DNA of 49,634 nt, taken from assembly GCA_019118935.1 (NCBI GenBank), contig DWXY01000020.1:1-49634 (forward strand). The letters run 5' to 3'. Source of the stretch: Candidatus Oscillibacter pullicola. GTDB lineage: Bacteria; Bacillota; Clostridia; Oscillospirales; Oscillospiraceae. Below, piece by piece: positions 31,350 through 41,635 of this stretch; within the stretch, counting starts at the first letter, position 1, and each line of letters opens with the position of its first letter. Under the pieces are notes generated by a model. It was not told the origin of the DNA, did not search any database, and saw only the letters and a list, made by a program, of their open reading frames with translations. The position numbers were made by a program, and so were the translations under genes.

Positions 31350-33092
31350 TTACTGGGGCAGCGTCTGGACCACGCCGCGGGCACAGTCCACAGAGACCAT
31401 GGTGCCGTCCTTCAGCCGCTGGACGGCGCCGGCGGCGCCCACGATCACCGCCTTGCCCAGCGTCAGGCCCACGGTGGCCGCGTGGCCGTTGGTGCCGCTC
31501 TCCTCGCTGATGACGGCGGCCGCCTGCCGGATATAGGGCAGGAGGTCATTGGTGGTGTAGGGCACCACCAGCACATCGCCGGGGCGGAACTTGGCGGCCA
31601 CATCCTCCGGCGAGCGGCAGACACACAGGGGGCCGGAGGCGTTGCTGGTCCCCACACCGACGGCGTTGAGCAGGGCCCCGCCCACCAGATGGACCTTGAT
31701 CATATTGGTGGTGCCGGAGACGCCCACGGGCACACCGGCGGTGATGACCACCAGATCGCCCTGCTTCACCAGCTCCGCCTGTTCCGCCGCCTGGATGGCG
31801 AACTCGATCAGCTGGTCGGTGTTCTGGGCATAGGGCATCAGCAGGGGCACCACGCCCCAGTACAGGGCCATCTGCCGCTGGACCCGCTCGCTGAGCAGGC
31901 AGGCCACCACCGTGGTGCCGGGGCGGAAGCGGCTCACCAGCCGGGCAGTGGCGCCGCTCTGGCTGACGGTGAGGATGGCGTCGGCACCGATGTCCATGGC
32001 CGTGGTGCAGGCGGCATGGGCCGTGGCGGCGGCGATGGACAGGCGGCTGGAGCCCGGCAGGTTGCGCATCCGCTTGGCATAGTTGATGTCCGCCTCGGTC
32101 CGCAGGGCGATGGCGTCCATGGTCTGTACCGCCTCCACGGGGTATTTGCCCGCTGCCGTCTCGCCGGAGAGCATGATGGCGGAGGTGCCGTCGTAGATGG
32201 CGTTGGCCACGTCGGTGATCTCCGCCCGGGTGGGGCGGGGATTTTCCATCATGGAGTCCAGCATCTGTGTGGCAGTGATGACAGGCTTGCCGGCGGCCAC
32301 GCACTGGGCGATCATGTCCTTCTGGATGATGGGGATCTCCGTGAAGTCGATCTCCACGCCCATATCGCCCCGGGCCACCATGATGCCGTCCGCCACGGAC
32401 AGGATCTCCGCCAGGTTGCTGACGCCCTCCTGGTTTTCGATCTTGGCGATGATCTGGATGGAGGAGTCCGCCTCATCCAGCAGGCGGCGGATCTCCCGCA
32501 CGTCGTCCGCCGTGCGGACGAAGCTGGCGGCGATGAAGTCAAAGCCCTGCTCCACGCCGAAGAGGATGTCCTCCCGGTCCCGCTGGCTCATGTAGGGCAT
32601 GGACAGGCGGATGCCCGGCACATTGACGCCCTTGTTGTTTTTCATGGCCCCGTCGTTCTCCACCCGGCAGCGGACGTCCGCCGCGGTGGTCTCCAGCACC
32701 GTCAGGCGCACCAGGCCGTCGTCCAGCAGGATGGTGTCGCCGGCCTTCACGTCCCCGGGCAGGTCGGCGTAGGTGATGGAGCAGCCGTGCTCATCCCCCA
32801 CGATGTCCCGGGTGGTCAGGGTGAACTCCTGGCCGGTCCGCAGCATGACGGAACCAGCGGCGAAGGACTTCAGCCGGACCTCCGGCCCCTTGGTGTCCAG
32901 CATGGCGGCCACCGGCAGGCCCAGCTCCGCCCGCAGGGCCTTCAGGGCGTCCAGACGGCCCTTGTGCTCCGCGTGGCTGCCGTGGGAGAAATTGAACCGG
33001 GCCACGTTCATGCCGGCTTCCAGCATCTGCCGCAGGACGCCCTCCCTGTCCGTGGCCGGACCGAGGGTGCACACGATCTTCGTCTTTCTCAT
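31350..33092 (-). CDS. pyk: Pyruvate kinase with C-terminal PEP-utiliser-like domain
   Basis: The enzyme makes pyruvate and ATP from phosphoenolpyruvate in glycolysis. The 580-residue product starts MRKTKIVCTLGPAT, has ARFNFSHGSH, LDTKGPEVR, the metal/PEP site IAKIENQEGV and MVARGDMGVE, and ITATQMLDSM. After the regulatory domain (~350-475) comes an extra ~90-residue domain (~488-580) of the PEP-utiliser mobile-domain type (EESGTNGHAATVGLTLGKAV), as in Bacillus-type pyruvate kinases. GGTGG precedes ATG 33092. It follows the HIT gene but has its own promoter. Confidence 0.96.
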   Translation of the reverse strand: MRKTKIVCTLGPATDREGVLRQMLEAGMNVARFNFSHGSHAEHKGRLDALKALRAELGLPVAAMLDTKGPEVRLKSFAAGSVMLRTGQEFTLTTRDIVGDEHGCSITYADLPGDVKAGDTILLDDGLVRLTVLETTAADVRCRVENDGAMKNNKGVNVPGIRLSMPYMSQRDREDILFGVEQGFDFIAASFVRTADDVREIRRLLDEADSSIQIIAKIENQEGVSNLAEILSVADGIMVARGDMGVEIDFTEIPIIQKDMIAQCVAAGKPVITATQMLDSMMENPRPTRAEITDVANAIYDGTSAIMLSGETAAGKYPVEAVQTMDAIALRTEADINYAKRMRNLPGSSRLSIAAATAHAACTTAMDIGADAILTVSQSGATARLVSRFRPGTTVVACLLSERVQRQMALYWGVVPLLMPYAQNTDQLIEFAIQAAEQAELVKQGDLVVITAGVPVGVSGTTNMIKVHLVGGALLNAVGVGTSNASGPLCVCRSPEDVAAKFRPGDVLVVPYTTNDLLPYIRQAAAVISEESGTNGHAATVGLTLGKAVIVGAAGAVQRLKDGTMVSVDCARGVVQTLPQ

Positions 33093-33121
33093 AATAAAAC
33101 ATCCACCTTTCGGTCAAAAGG

Positions 33122-33150
33122 GATACACACTGTGAGACAGTTTATCACAA
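33122..33150 (-). promoter_or_regulatory. Candidate pyk promoter
   Basis: Minus-strand TTGTGA (33150-33145), 17-bp spacer, TGTATC (33127-33122). The spacer carries CTGTCTCACAG, an imperfect dyad. Confidence 0.4.
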
Positions 33151-33227
33151 AGCCGCAGCGCAAAAAAGTGGAAAAGTGTTCAATAAACAAGAGGATTCCG
33201 CCAAAAGGCCCGCCGGTGCGGGAAGGC

Positions 33228-33650
33228 TCACATCCCCAGCTTTTCCCGCAGGGCGGCGATCATCTCCTGGTATTCGCCCTCGGAGAGCAGCACCGGCTCC
33301 GGATTCGTGATGGCGAAGGAGCCGCCGAACTCGAATCCGCCCTCGTACTTGGGCACGATATGGAAGTGCAGGTGGGGATTCGTGTCGCCGAAGGAGCCCA
33401 GGTTGATCTTGTCGCAGCCCCACAGCTCCTTCACCGCGCCGGAGGCCCGGGCCAGATCCCGGGCGAAGGCGGCCAGCTCCTCCGGCCCGCATTCGCACAG
33501 CTCCTTCCGGTGGTTCTTCAGCGCCAGGGCGCAGCGGCCCTTGTGGGCCTGATCCTTGAAGAGATAGAGCACACCGGCCTCCATCTCGCCGACCTTGTAC
33601 ATGATGGCCTCCCGGCCCTCGTGATGTTCATCGCAGTAAAAGCATCCCAT
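33228..33650 (-). CDS. HIT family hydrolase
   Basis: The 140-residue protein has the histidine triad H93-x-H95-x-H97 (NPHLHFHIVPK) and an N-terminal CFYC pair that in many HIT proteins binds zinc with downstream histidines. HIT proteins hydrolyse nucleoside phosphoramidates or AMP-linked compounds; the cellular substrate is not clear. AAAGGAG lies 8 bp before ATG 33650. It is transcribed toward pyk, 135 bp away. Confidence 0.9.
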   Translation of the reverse strand: MGCFYCDEHHEGREAIMYKVGEMEAGVLYLFKDQAHKGRCALALKNHRKELCECGPEELAAFARDLARASGAVKELWGCDKINLGSFGDTNPHLHFHIVPKYEGGFEFGGSFAITNPEPVLLSEGEYQEMIAALREKLGM

Positions 33651-33697
33651 GGCTAGATCTCCTTTTGTCAGAATACGGAGGAAATTTTCCCCTTATT

Positions 33698-33726
33698 ACC
33701 ATACAACCCAAAACCGCCGCCGTCAA
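33698..33726 (-). promoter_or_regulatory. Promoter of the HIT gene
   Basis: Minus-strand TTGACG (33726-33721), 17-bp spacer, TATGGT (33703-33698). Confidence 0.6.
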
Positions 33727-33740
33727 GCGTCAGTTCAGGA

Positions 33741-33769
33741 TTGCGCCGGGGCAGAGGTTCTGGTATCAT
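33741..33769 (+). promoter_or_regulatory. Promoter of the TIM-barrel gene
   Basis: TTGCGC (33741-33746), 17-bp spacer, TATCAT (33764-33769), divergent from the HIT promoter. Confidence 0.55.
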
Positions 33770-33805
33770 CAGGGTATCAAGAACAAAGACGGAGGAGGAA
33801 TCGAC

Positions 33806-34738
33806 ATGAAACTCGGCTTGGTGACGGACAGCCTGGCAGACCGCTCCCTGGCAGAGGCGGCGGCCGTCTGCCGGGGACTGGGGCTGGAGCAGGTGGAGCT
33901 GGGCTGCGGCAACTGGTCCCCGGCGCCCCATGTGGACCTGAAAAAGCTGACGGCGGACGCCGGCGCCCGGCGCCAGCTGCTGGATACCCTGGGGGAAAAC
34001 GGCCTCACGATCTCCGCCCTGAACTGCTCGGGCAACCCCCTGTTCCCCGGGGAGAAGGGAGCCGGAGACCGGGGGGTGGCGGAGGGCACGTTCCTTCTGG
34101 CGGAGCAGCTGGGGGTGGAGACCGTGGTAATGATGAGCGGCCTGCCCGGCGGCTGTCCGGAGGACCGCACCCCCACCTGGATCGTCACGTCCTGGCCGCC
34201 GGAGACGGAGGAGATCCTCCGCTACCAGTGGGAGGCGGCCGTCCCGGTGTGGAAGGCGCTGGCCGCCCGGGCCCGGGACCACGGGGTGAAGCGCATTGCC
34301 CTGGAGTTCCACGGCTGGCAGCTGGTGTACAATGTGGAGACCCTCCGCCGCCTGCGGAGCGAGGTGGGCGGGGATATCTTGGGGGTCAATCTGGACCCCA
34401 GCCACCTCTTCTGGATGGGGGCGGACCCTGTGGAGGTGGCCCGCGCCCTGGCGGACTGCATCTACCACGTCCACATCAAGGACGTGCGCCTGGAGCCGGC
34501 CGCCGGGCAGAACACTCTGCTGGACACCAAGGGCGTGCTGGAGTTCGCCAGCCGCTCCTGGAACTTCGTCACCCCCGGCGCAGGCCACGACGCCGCCTGG
34601 TGGCGCCGCTTTCTGGAGACGCTGCGGGACTGCGGCTACGACGGCGCCCTCAGCATCGAACAGGAGGATTACACCATCCCGCTGGAGGAGGCCCTCCAAA
34701 AGGCCGTCTCCCTGCTGCGGCAGGCGCTGCCCGCCTGA
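33806..34738 (+). CDS. Sugar phosphate isomerase/epimerase (xylose isomerase-like TIM barrel)
   Basis: The 310-residue protein matches the AP-endonuclease-2/xylose-isomerase-like barrel: MKLGLVTDSLADRSLAEAAA start, the EFHGWQ, NLDPSHLFWMG and YHVHIKDVRL metal-binding strands, and a C-terminal SIEQED. Members isomerise or epimerise sugars and inositols with a divalent metal. Relatives with a DPSHLFWMG loop occur in inositol catabolism, but no such genes are nearby, so the substrate stays open. GGAGGAGG at 33791-33798 fixes ATG 33806; the frame's earlier start would cover the promoter. Monocistronic. Confidence 0.85.
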   Translation: MKLGLVTDSLADRSLAEAAAVCRGLGLEQVELGCGNWSPAPHVDLKKLTADAGARRQLLDTLGENGLTISALNCSGNPLFPGEKGAGDRGVAEGTFLLAEQLGVETVVMMSGLPGGCPEDRTPTWIVTSWPPETEEILRYQWEAAVPVWKALAARARDHGVKRIALEFHGWQLVYNVETLRRLRSEVGGDILGVNLDPSHLFWMGADPVEVARALADCIYHVHIKDVRLEPAAGQNTLLDTKGVLEFASRSWNFVTPGAGHDAAWWRRFLETLRDCGYDGALSIEQEDYTIPLEEALQKAVSLLRQALPA

Positions 34739-34744
34739 AATGCG

Positions 34745-34781
34745 CAAAAGCCCCGCCTCACGAACGAGGCGGGGCTTTTTT
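34745..34781 (+). terminator. Intrinsic terminator of the TIM-barrel gene
   Basis: AAAAGCCCCGCCTC pairs with GAGGCGGGGCTTTT around a short loop, followed by TT. The symmetric A/T arms make it bidirectional, serving the DUF1294 gene as well. Confidence 0.92.
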
Positions 34782-34791
34782 CAGAACAGGA

Positions 34792-35145
34792 TCACCGCAG
34801 GAAATTCCAGTACAGGGCAATGGCCGCCACCAGCAGGAGCTGCACGGCCAGGATCACCGGAACGCCCACCCGGAAGACCCGGTGGAGCGTCTTGTGGCGG
34901 AAGAGGTACATCCCCAGCAGGGCACCCACGCTGCCGCCCACCACGGCCAGCAGCAACAGGTTTTTCTCCGGCACCCGCTGGCGGAACCGGGGGTGCTTGG
35001 CCAGGAGCTTGTCCACGCCGAAGATCACAAAGGTCACGACGTTGATGAGCACCAGCCAGGCGGCCAGCAGCCCCAGGGGAGAGCCGATGAAGGCCCAGAC
35101 CGCATCATTCTGTGCCTCCGGCAGGATCAGTGTTTTTTCGTCCAT
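34792..35145 (-). CDS. DUF1294 family membrane protein
   Basis: The 117-residue protein has the DUF1294 pattern: a helix ending in FVIFGVDKLLAKH, the R-x-PE-x2-L loop (RQRVPEKNLLLLAVVGGSVG), a GALLGMYLFRHK motif, and a final membrane helix. Function of the family is unknown. GGGGGTG precedes ATG 35145. The longer frame to 35226 would overlap the terminator palindrome of psuG and is rejected. Confidence 0.85.
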   Translation of the reverse strand: MDEKTLILPEAQNDAVWAFIGSPLGLLAAWLVLINVVTFVIFGVDKLLAKHPRFRQRVPEKNLLLLAVVGGSVGALLGMYLFRHKTLHRVFRVGVPVILAVQLLLVAAIALYWNFLR

Positions 35146-35170
35146 GGCGCACCCCCTGAAAATGAAGCAA

Positions 35171-35196
35171 GACTGGCCGGGAGCTCCCGGCCAGTC
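35171..35196 (-). terminator. Terminator of the psuK-psuG operon
   Basis: GACTGGCCGGGAG and CTCCCGGCCAGTC form a 26-bp perfect palindrome 16 bp after the psuG stop, followed on the minus strand by TTGCTTCATTTTC, a moderately T-rich tail. Confidence 0.75.
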
Positions 35197-35212
35197 CAGT
35201 GTAGCAGAACTT

Positions 35213-36142
<930 letters not shown>

Positions 36143-36215
36143 GATAAAAACCTCCAGATTTGAATTTCAATTGGGAATGAGGTGTCAGGAATTGGAAATG
36201 GGGGGACCGGGGACT

Positions 36216-37298
36216 TTAAAGCCCGGCCCGCAGCTTCAGCGCTTCCGCGCTCATGGCGGGGTTGATGGTCTCCGCCCCCTCCATGGCGATGGCGGAGGCC
36301 GCCAGGCCCGCCTTGGCGGTGCCCGTCAGATCCGTGCCCGCAAGATAGGCCCAGGTGATGGCCGCCATAAAGGCGTCCCCGCAGCCGGTGGTGTTCACCA
36401 TCTCCGCCAGCAGGACAGGCAGGTGGACCCGCTCCCCGGACCGGTCGGCGGCGAACACGCCGTCGCCCCCCAGGGAGATGAACACCCGGTGGAGGCCGGT
36501 GGCCAGCAGGGCGTCCGCGGCGGCATGCAGGCTGGCCTCGTCGGTGATGGGCACGCCGGAGAGCAGCTCCGCCTCGATGCGGTTGGGCTTGAGGGTGTGG
36601 AGCCTGCCCAGCACCGGCTGCAGCTTCACCGCCTTGGCCGTGGAGACCGGGTCGGCGAAGATGGGCACCGGGCAGTTCTCTGCCAGATAGGCGATGCTCT
36701 CCGCGGGAATATTGGTGTCGATCACCAGCACCTGGCTGCCGGACAGCAGCTTCTGCCGCTGAGAGAGCAGCTGGGGCGTCAGGTGGCGGTAGATGTCCAT
36801 GTCGCTGACCGCCAGCAGCATGTCGCCCTTCTCGTCGTTGATGAAGAGATAAGTGGAGGTGCGCCCCTCCGGGATCACCGGGGATTGGGAGATGTCGATG
36901 CCCAGTTCCCCGCAGCTGGCGGCGATCTTCTGGGCGTACAGGTCGTCGCCGAAGGCGGTGACCATCCGCACGTCCAGGCCCAGCAGGCTCATGTTGTGGG
37001 CGATGTTCCGGCCCACGCCGCCCAGGCTCATCCGCACCGCGCCGGGGTTGGAGTCCCGGTCCACCGGCACCTCCGACGGCCAGCCGCCGATGTCCATGTT
37101 GACGCCGCCCACCACCGTCACATAGGGCGCTGTGTGGACGATATAGCCCTTGCCGGTGATGTAGCCCTTCTTCATCAGGTTGGAGATGTGCACCGCCACG
37201 GAGGACCGGGTGATGCCTGCCTTCTCCGCCAGCTCCTGCTGGGAGATGAGAGGGTTTTCCTCGATCCAGTTCAGAATCTGCCGTTCCCGCTGGGTCAT
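36216..37298 (-). CDS. psuK: Pseudouridine kinase with N-terminal HTH domain
   Basis: The 360-residue protein has an N-terminal winged helix-turn-helix (~1-50: ILNWIEENPLISQQELAEKA, then TRSSVAVHISNLMKKGYI) fused to a PfkB-type kinase (~55-360) with GGVNMDIGG, GGVGRNIAHN and the anion hole NTTGCGDAF. PfkB kinases before psuG phosphorylate pseudouridine. The fused HTH suggests that the enzyme also regulates transcription, probably its own, via a dyad over the promoter (inference). Ribosome binding site AAGGAGG is next to ATG 37298. The 73-bp gap to psuG shows no terminator. Confidence 0.92.
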   Translation of the reverse strand: MTQRERQILNWIEENPLISQQELAEKAGITRSSVAVHISNLMKKGYITGKGYIVHTAPYVTVVGGVNMDIGGWPSEVPVDRDSNPGAVRMSLGGVGRNIAHNMSLLGLDVRMVTAFGDDLYAQKIAASCGELGIDISQSPVIPEGRTSTYLFINDEKGDMLLAVSDMDIYRHLTPQLLSQRQKLLSGSQVLVIDTNIPAESIAYLAENCPVPIFADPVSTAKAVKLQPVLGRLHTLKPNRIEAELLSGVPITDEASLHAAADALLATGLHRVFISLGGDGVFAADRSGERVHLPVLLAEMVNTTGCGDAFMAAITWAYLAGTDLTGTAKAGLAASAIAMEGAETINPAMSAEALKLRAGL

Positions 37299-37337
37299 GG
37301 CGCCGCCTCCTTCTAAACAAAAATTAAGATAAATAAT

Positions 37338-37374
37338 CTAATGCTTAGTCTACCTCTTTTTTAAAAAAAGTCAA
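37338..37374 (-). promoter_or_regulatory. psuK promoter with overlapping CTAA-N3-TTAG dyad
   Basis: Minus-strand TTGACT (37374-37369), 16-bp spacer, TAGACT (37352-37347). CTAATGCTTAG (37338-37348) overlaps the -10 edge and is a candidate operator for the HTH domain of PsuK. Confidence 0.55.
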
Positions 37375-37559
37375 GACCCAATTTTTAGCCGTCTGCCGTC
37401 CATAGGACGGGAATGCCCGCTTCGCCTGCCGCGGGCGCCGGACAGAGAGGCACTGACGGATCAGGAGCTGCATGTTCTCCCGGCGGAATGAAAATCGCGC
37501 GGGAAGCGGAACCAAACCGCCGCCTTTGCCGACTATACAGGCAGAGGAGGCGGTGCTTC

Positions 37560-38459
37560 ATGAAAAAATGGTGCCTGTTCTTGAGCCTGTATTTCTGCAT
37601 CTGTCTGCTGGCGGCCTGCGCCGGGGGAGACATCTCCGCCAGTGAGGGGGCCGATTCCGGCGGAGCGCCCGCGGAGGAGACCCAGACCGGAGGAGAGACA
37701 GCGGAGCCCGGCCGGGTGACGGAGACCTTCCGGCTGGTGACCGCCGGGGACAGCGATAATCCGGCCTCTGTACTGGCCGCGGTGGGCGGCACGTCCGGAG
37801 ACGTGTACACCCTGGACATTTTCAGCGTGGAGGATGTGACGCTGGAGGGGTACACCCCGGAGGAGACGGCGGCCATGGACTGGTCCCCCATGCCCGGGGC
37901 TCTGGTGGAGGTCACCTGGGACGGATCTGTGATGGAGTCCTACCCGGCCCGGTTCGGCGATGTCACGTCTGTCCGCATTCTGGAAAGCGGATTCAACGAC
38001 CTGTGTCGGCTGTATCTGGATGTGCTGGAGGACCTGTGGAACGTGGATGCAGGGCTGAACGAGGGCATCACGGAGCTGGGCGTGGACCTTTCGGAGACCT
38101 CCCTGCCGGAGAGCGAGCGCGCGGCGGTGGCCTACGCCTTTGGTATGCGCCACGGCCTGATGCCCATCGAGGGCACCTATGGGGAGCTGGTGGAGGCAGG
38201 CTATATCGACGGGGAAAACCTGACCTGGGAGGACGGCTGCCTCTTCTCCATCAAGGAGACCCAGGACAAGGACCCGGTGGTGTTCAGTCTGCCCGCTTTT
38301 GGCCCCGGGGATGAGATGCCGGACTACAACGGGGTCCGCTTTGACGCGGAGAAGTGGCGCAGCGGCACAGGGGCCTATTTCTTCTCGGACTGCACCGCTG
38401 TCCGAAATGGCGGCGGCCAGTGGGGCGATTACGCCGTGGGGGCGGAGGCGATCTCCTGA
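37560..38459 (+). CDS. Hypothetical lipoprotein
   Basis: The 299-residue protein starts MKKWCLFLSLYFCICLLAAC, a type II signal peptide with lipobox LLAAC, so it should be anchored outside the membrane by Cys20. An acidic Gly/Ser/Thr-rich spacer (~21-50) precedes a globular domain with no family I recognise. The latter half includes LPESERAAVAYAFGMRHGL, an amphipathic helix. GAGGAGG at 37544-37550 sets ATG 37560. It stands alone between the psuK promoter and asnS; a weak TATACA near 37534 is the only promoter hint. Confidence 0.7.
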   Translation: MKKWCLFLSLYFCICLLAACAGGDISASEGADSGGAPAEETQTGGETAEPGRVTETFRLVTAGDSDNPASVLAAVGGTSGDVYTLDIFSVEDVTLEGYTPEETAAMDWSPMPGALVEVTWDGSVMESYPARFGDVTSVRILESGFNDLCRLYLDVLEDLWNVDAGLNEGITELGVDLSETSLPESERAAVAYAFGMRHGLMPIEGTYGELVEAGYIDGENLTWEDGCLFSIKETQDKDPVVFSLPAFGPGDEMPDYNGVRFDAEKWRSGTGAYFFSDCTAVRNGGGQWGDYAVGAEAIS

Positions 38460-38484
38460 AAACCGGGAAAACGCCCGTTCCCTC

Positions 38485-38513
38485 TTGTAAAACTATTTGA
38501 AATGGAGTACAAT
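38485..38513 (+). promoter_or_regulatory. asnS promoter
   Basis: TTGTAA (38485-38490), 17-bp spacer, TACAAT (38508-38513), 52 bp before the start codon. No T-box found in the short leader. Confidence 0.65.
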
Positions 38514-38565
38514 ACCCGTGATTATGCAGCCATTCCCAGCAAAAACAAGAAAACGGGTGAAGTTT

Positions 38566-39960
<1,395 letters not shown>

Positions 39961-39974
39961 AGAAAATGAAACCG

Positions 39975-40021
39975 GCCCCGGCGCTCTGTCCATTGCCTGG
40001 ACAGGGCGCCGGGGCTTTTTC
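39975..40021 (+). terminator. asnS intrinsic terminator
   Basis: GCCCCGGCGCTCTGTCC pairs with GGACAGGGCGCCGGGGC, followed by TTTTT. Confidence 0.92.
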
Positions 40022-40089
40022 ACAGCCGCGGAAACAGTGGGCGGCGCTCTCCGGATCCGGCTTGCGCAGATCGCCGGATGCGGTTTCTC

Positions 40090-40119
40090 TTGAGAAGAGG
40101 CGGGTCCCTGGTGTATAGT
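40090..40119 (+). promoter_or_regulatory. Promoter of the small helical protein gene
   Basis: TTGAGA (40090-40095), 18-bp spacer, TATAGT (40114-40119). Confidence 0.55.
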
Positions 40120-40146
40120 TATGGAAAACCCCAAAAGGAGGAAAAA

Positions 40147-40428
40147 ATGGAAAGCGATACAATGGAGCTCCTGCGCCTGATGCTGGCGCATCTGCGGCCC
40201 AGGCTTCAGGGACGGGACGAGGAGTGGCAGGCGCTGGAGCAGAAGCAGGAAGGACTGATGGCCAGCTTCCGGGAAGCCCACGGCGGAGACGCGCCGCTGC
40301 TGGAGGAGGTCCTGGAGATGGAGGACACATGGGCCAGCGCGGGAGAACGGGCCTGCGCCGCCCACTTCTTCCTGGGGCTGCAAATGGGCCTGGACCTGGG
40401 GAAGCTGAACTATTTGCGGGAGGAGTAG
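40147..40428 (+). CDS. Small helical hypothetical protein (93 aa)
   Basis: The acidic, helix-rich protein (MESDTMELLRLMLAHLRPRL, then AAHFFLGLQMGLDLGKL) has no signal peptide or membrane segment. The final F-x-L-G-x2-M-G-L motif recalls small clostridial proteins of the DUF6809 type, but I do not assign it. AAAAGGAGG at 40134-40142 gives a strong start at ATG 40147. It has its own promoter and terminator, so it is a real single gene despite its size. Confidence 0.65.
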   Translation: MESDTMELLRLMLAHLRPRLQGRDEEWQALEQKQEGLMASFREAHGGDAPLLEEVLEMEDTWASAGERACAAHFFLGLQMGLDLGKLNYLREE

Positions 40429-40451
40429 GCGCCGCGCCGGAGTGCGCGTGA

Positions 40452-40491
40452 AAAGAGCGCCCGGACCAATCGGCCCGGGCGCTCTCTTTTT
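40452..40491. terminator. Terminator between convergent genes
   Basis: AAGAGCGCCCGG and CCGGGCGCTCT form a stem followed by CTTTTTC. The A run on the other side makes it usable by the convergent ABC operon. Confidence 0.85.
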
Positions 40492-40516
40492 CGGATGAAT
40501 GTCGGACTGTGCCGGA

Positions 40517-41635
40517 TCAGGCCAGCACCCGCACGCAGCGGTCGATGAGGGTCATGTGGACCTCCTCGCCCTCTGTGAAGCGCTTGGACAGCTGGGGATT
40601 GTAGACCTCCACGATGATGGGCTGGTCGCCCAGCATGACCTCGTACTCCACCTTGGCGCCGTAGTAAGTGGCCCGGGAGACACGGCCGGGCAGGGGGCCC
40701 TCCTCCTCAGAGAGGAGAATGGACTCCGGACGGACAGCCAGGCAGCAGGGGCCGTCCTTCTGGACGCCCTCCATCTTGCCGGGAGCGGGGATGGGGAAGG
40801 TGTGGCCGCCCACTTCCACCAGGGCGTTCTCGCCGTCCAGCCCACGGAAGGTGCCGTCGATGAAGTTGGCCTTGCCGATGAAGTTGGCCACGAACCGGCT
40901 GTTGGGCTGCTCATAGATCTCCGTGGGCGTGCCCTGCTGGCAGATGACGCCGTCCTTCATGATGACCACCCGGTCGGAGATGGCCATGGCCTCGGACTGG
41001 TCGTGGGTGACGTAGAGGGAAGTGATGCCCAGCCGCTTCTGGAGGGCCCGGAGTTCGTCCCGCATGCTCTCCCGCAGCTTGGCGTCCAGGTTGGACAGGG
41101 GCTCGTCAAACAGCAGCACGCTGGGCTCGATGACCACGGCGCGGGCCAGGGCCACCCGCTGCTGCTGTCCGCCGGAGAGCTGGTTGGGGAACCGGCGCTC
41201 CATGCCCTTGAGCTGCATCAGCTCCAGCACGGAGTCCGTCCGGCGGATGACCTCATCCTGGGGGAGCTTGGCCACCTTCAGGCCGTAGGCCACGTTCTCC
41301 CAGATATTCAGGTGGGGGAACAGGGCGTAGCTTTGGAACACCATGGAGATGCCCCGCTTGTTGGGGGGGATCTTGGCCACGTCCCGGTCCCCGATGAAGA
41401 CGCTGCCGCTGGTGGGGTACTCAAAGCCGGAGATCATCCGCAGCGTGGTGGTCTTGCCGCAGCCGGAGGGGCCCAGCAGCGTCACCATTTCGCCGTCCTG
41501 AATGGTCAGGTTGATATGGTCCACGGCGACAAAGTCCTTGCCGGTGTCGGGCTGCTGGAAGATTTTCGTCACATCATGTAATACCACGCTGGAGCTCTTT
41601 TTGCTGAAGCCCAGCTTTTCGTTTTGATTGCTCAT
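40517..41635 (-). CDS. ABC importer ATP-binding protein (Fe3+/polyamine type)
   Basis: The 372-residue ATPase has Walker A GPSGCGKTT, Q-loop VFQSYALFPHL, signature LSGGQQQR, Walker B VLLFDEP and H-loop VTHDQSEA, then a C-terminal TOBE regulatory domain (~290-372). It belongs to the FbpC/PotA group that energises uptake of ferric iron, spermidine, phosphonates or related solutes. It shares ATGA with the permease gene (41632-41635) and is last in the operon. Confidence 0.92.
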   Translation of the reverse strand: MSNQNEKLGFSKKSSSVVLHDVTKIFQQPDTGKDFVAVDHINLTIQDGEMVTLLGPSGCGKTTTLRMISGFEYPTSGSVFIGDRDVAKIPPNKRGISMVFQSYALFPHLNIWENVAYGLKVAKLPQDEVIRRTDSVLELMQLKGMERRFPNQLSGGQQQRVALARAVVIEPSVLLFDEPLSNLDAKLRESMRDELRALQKRLGITSLYVTHDQSEAMAISDRVVIMKDGVICQQGTPTEIYEQPNSRFVANFIGKANFIDGTFRGLDGENALVEVGGHTFPIPAPGKMEGVQKDGPCCLAVRPESILLSEEEGPLPGRVSRATYYGAKVEYEVMLGDQPIIVEVYNPQLSKRFTEGEEVHMTLIDRCVRVLA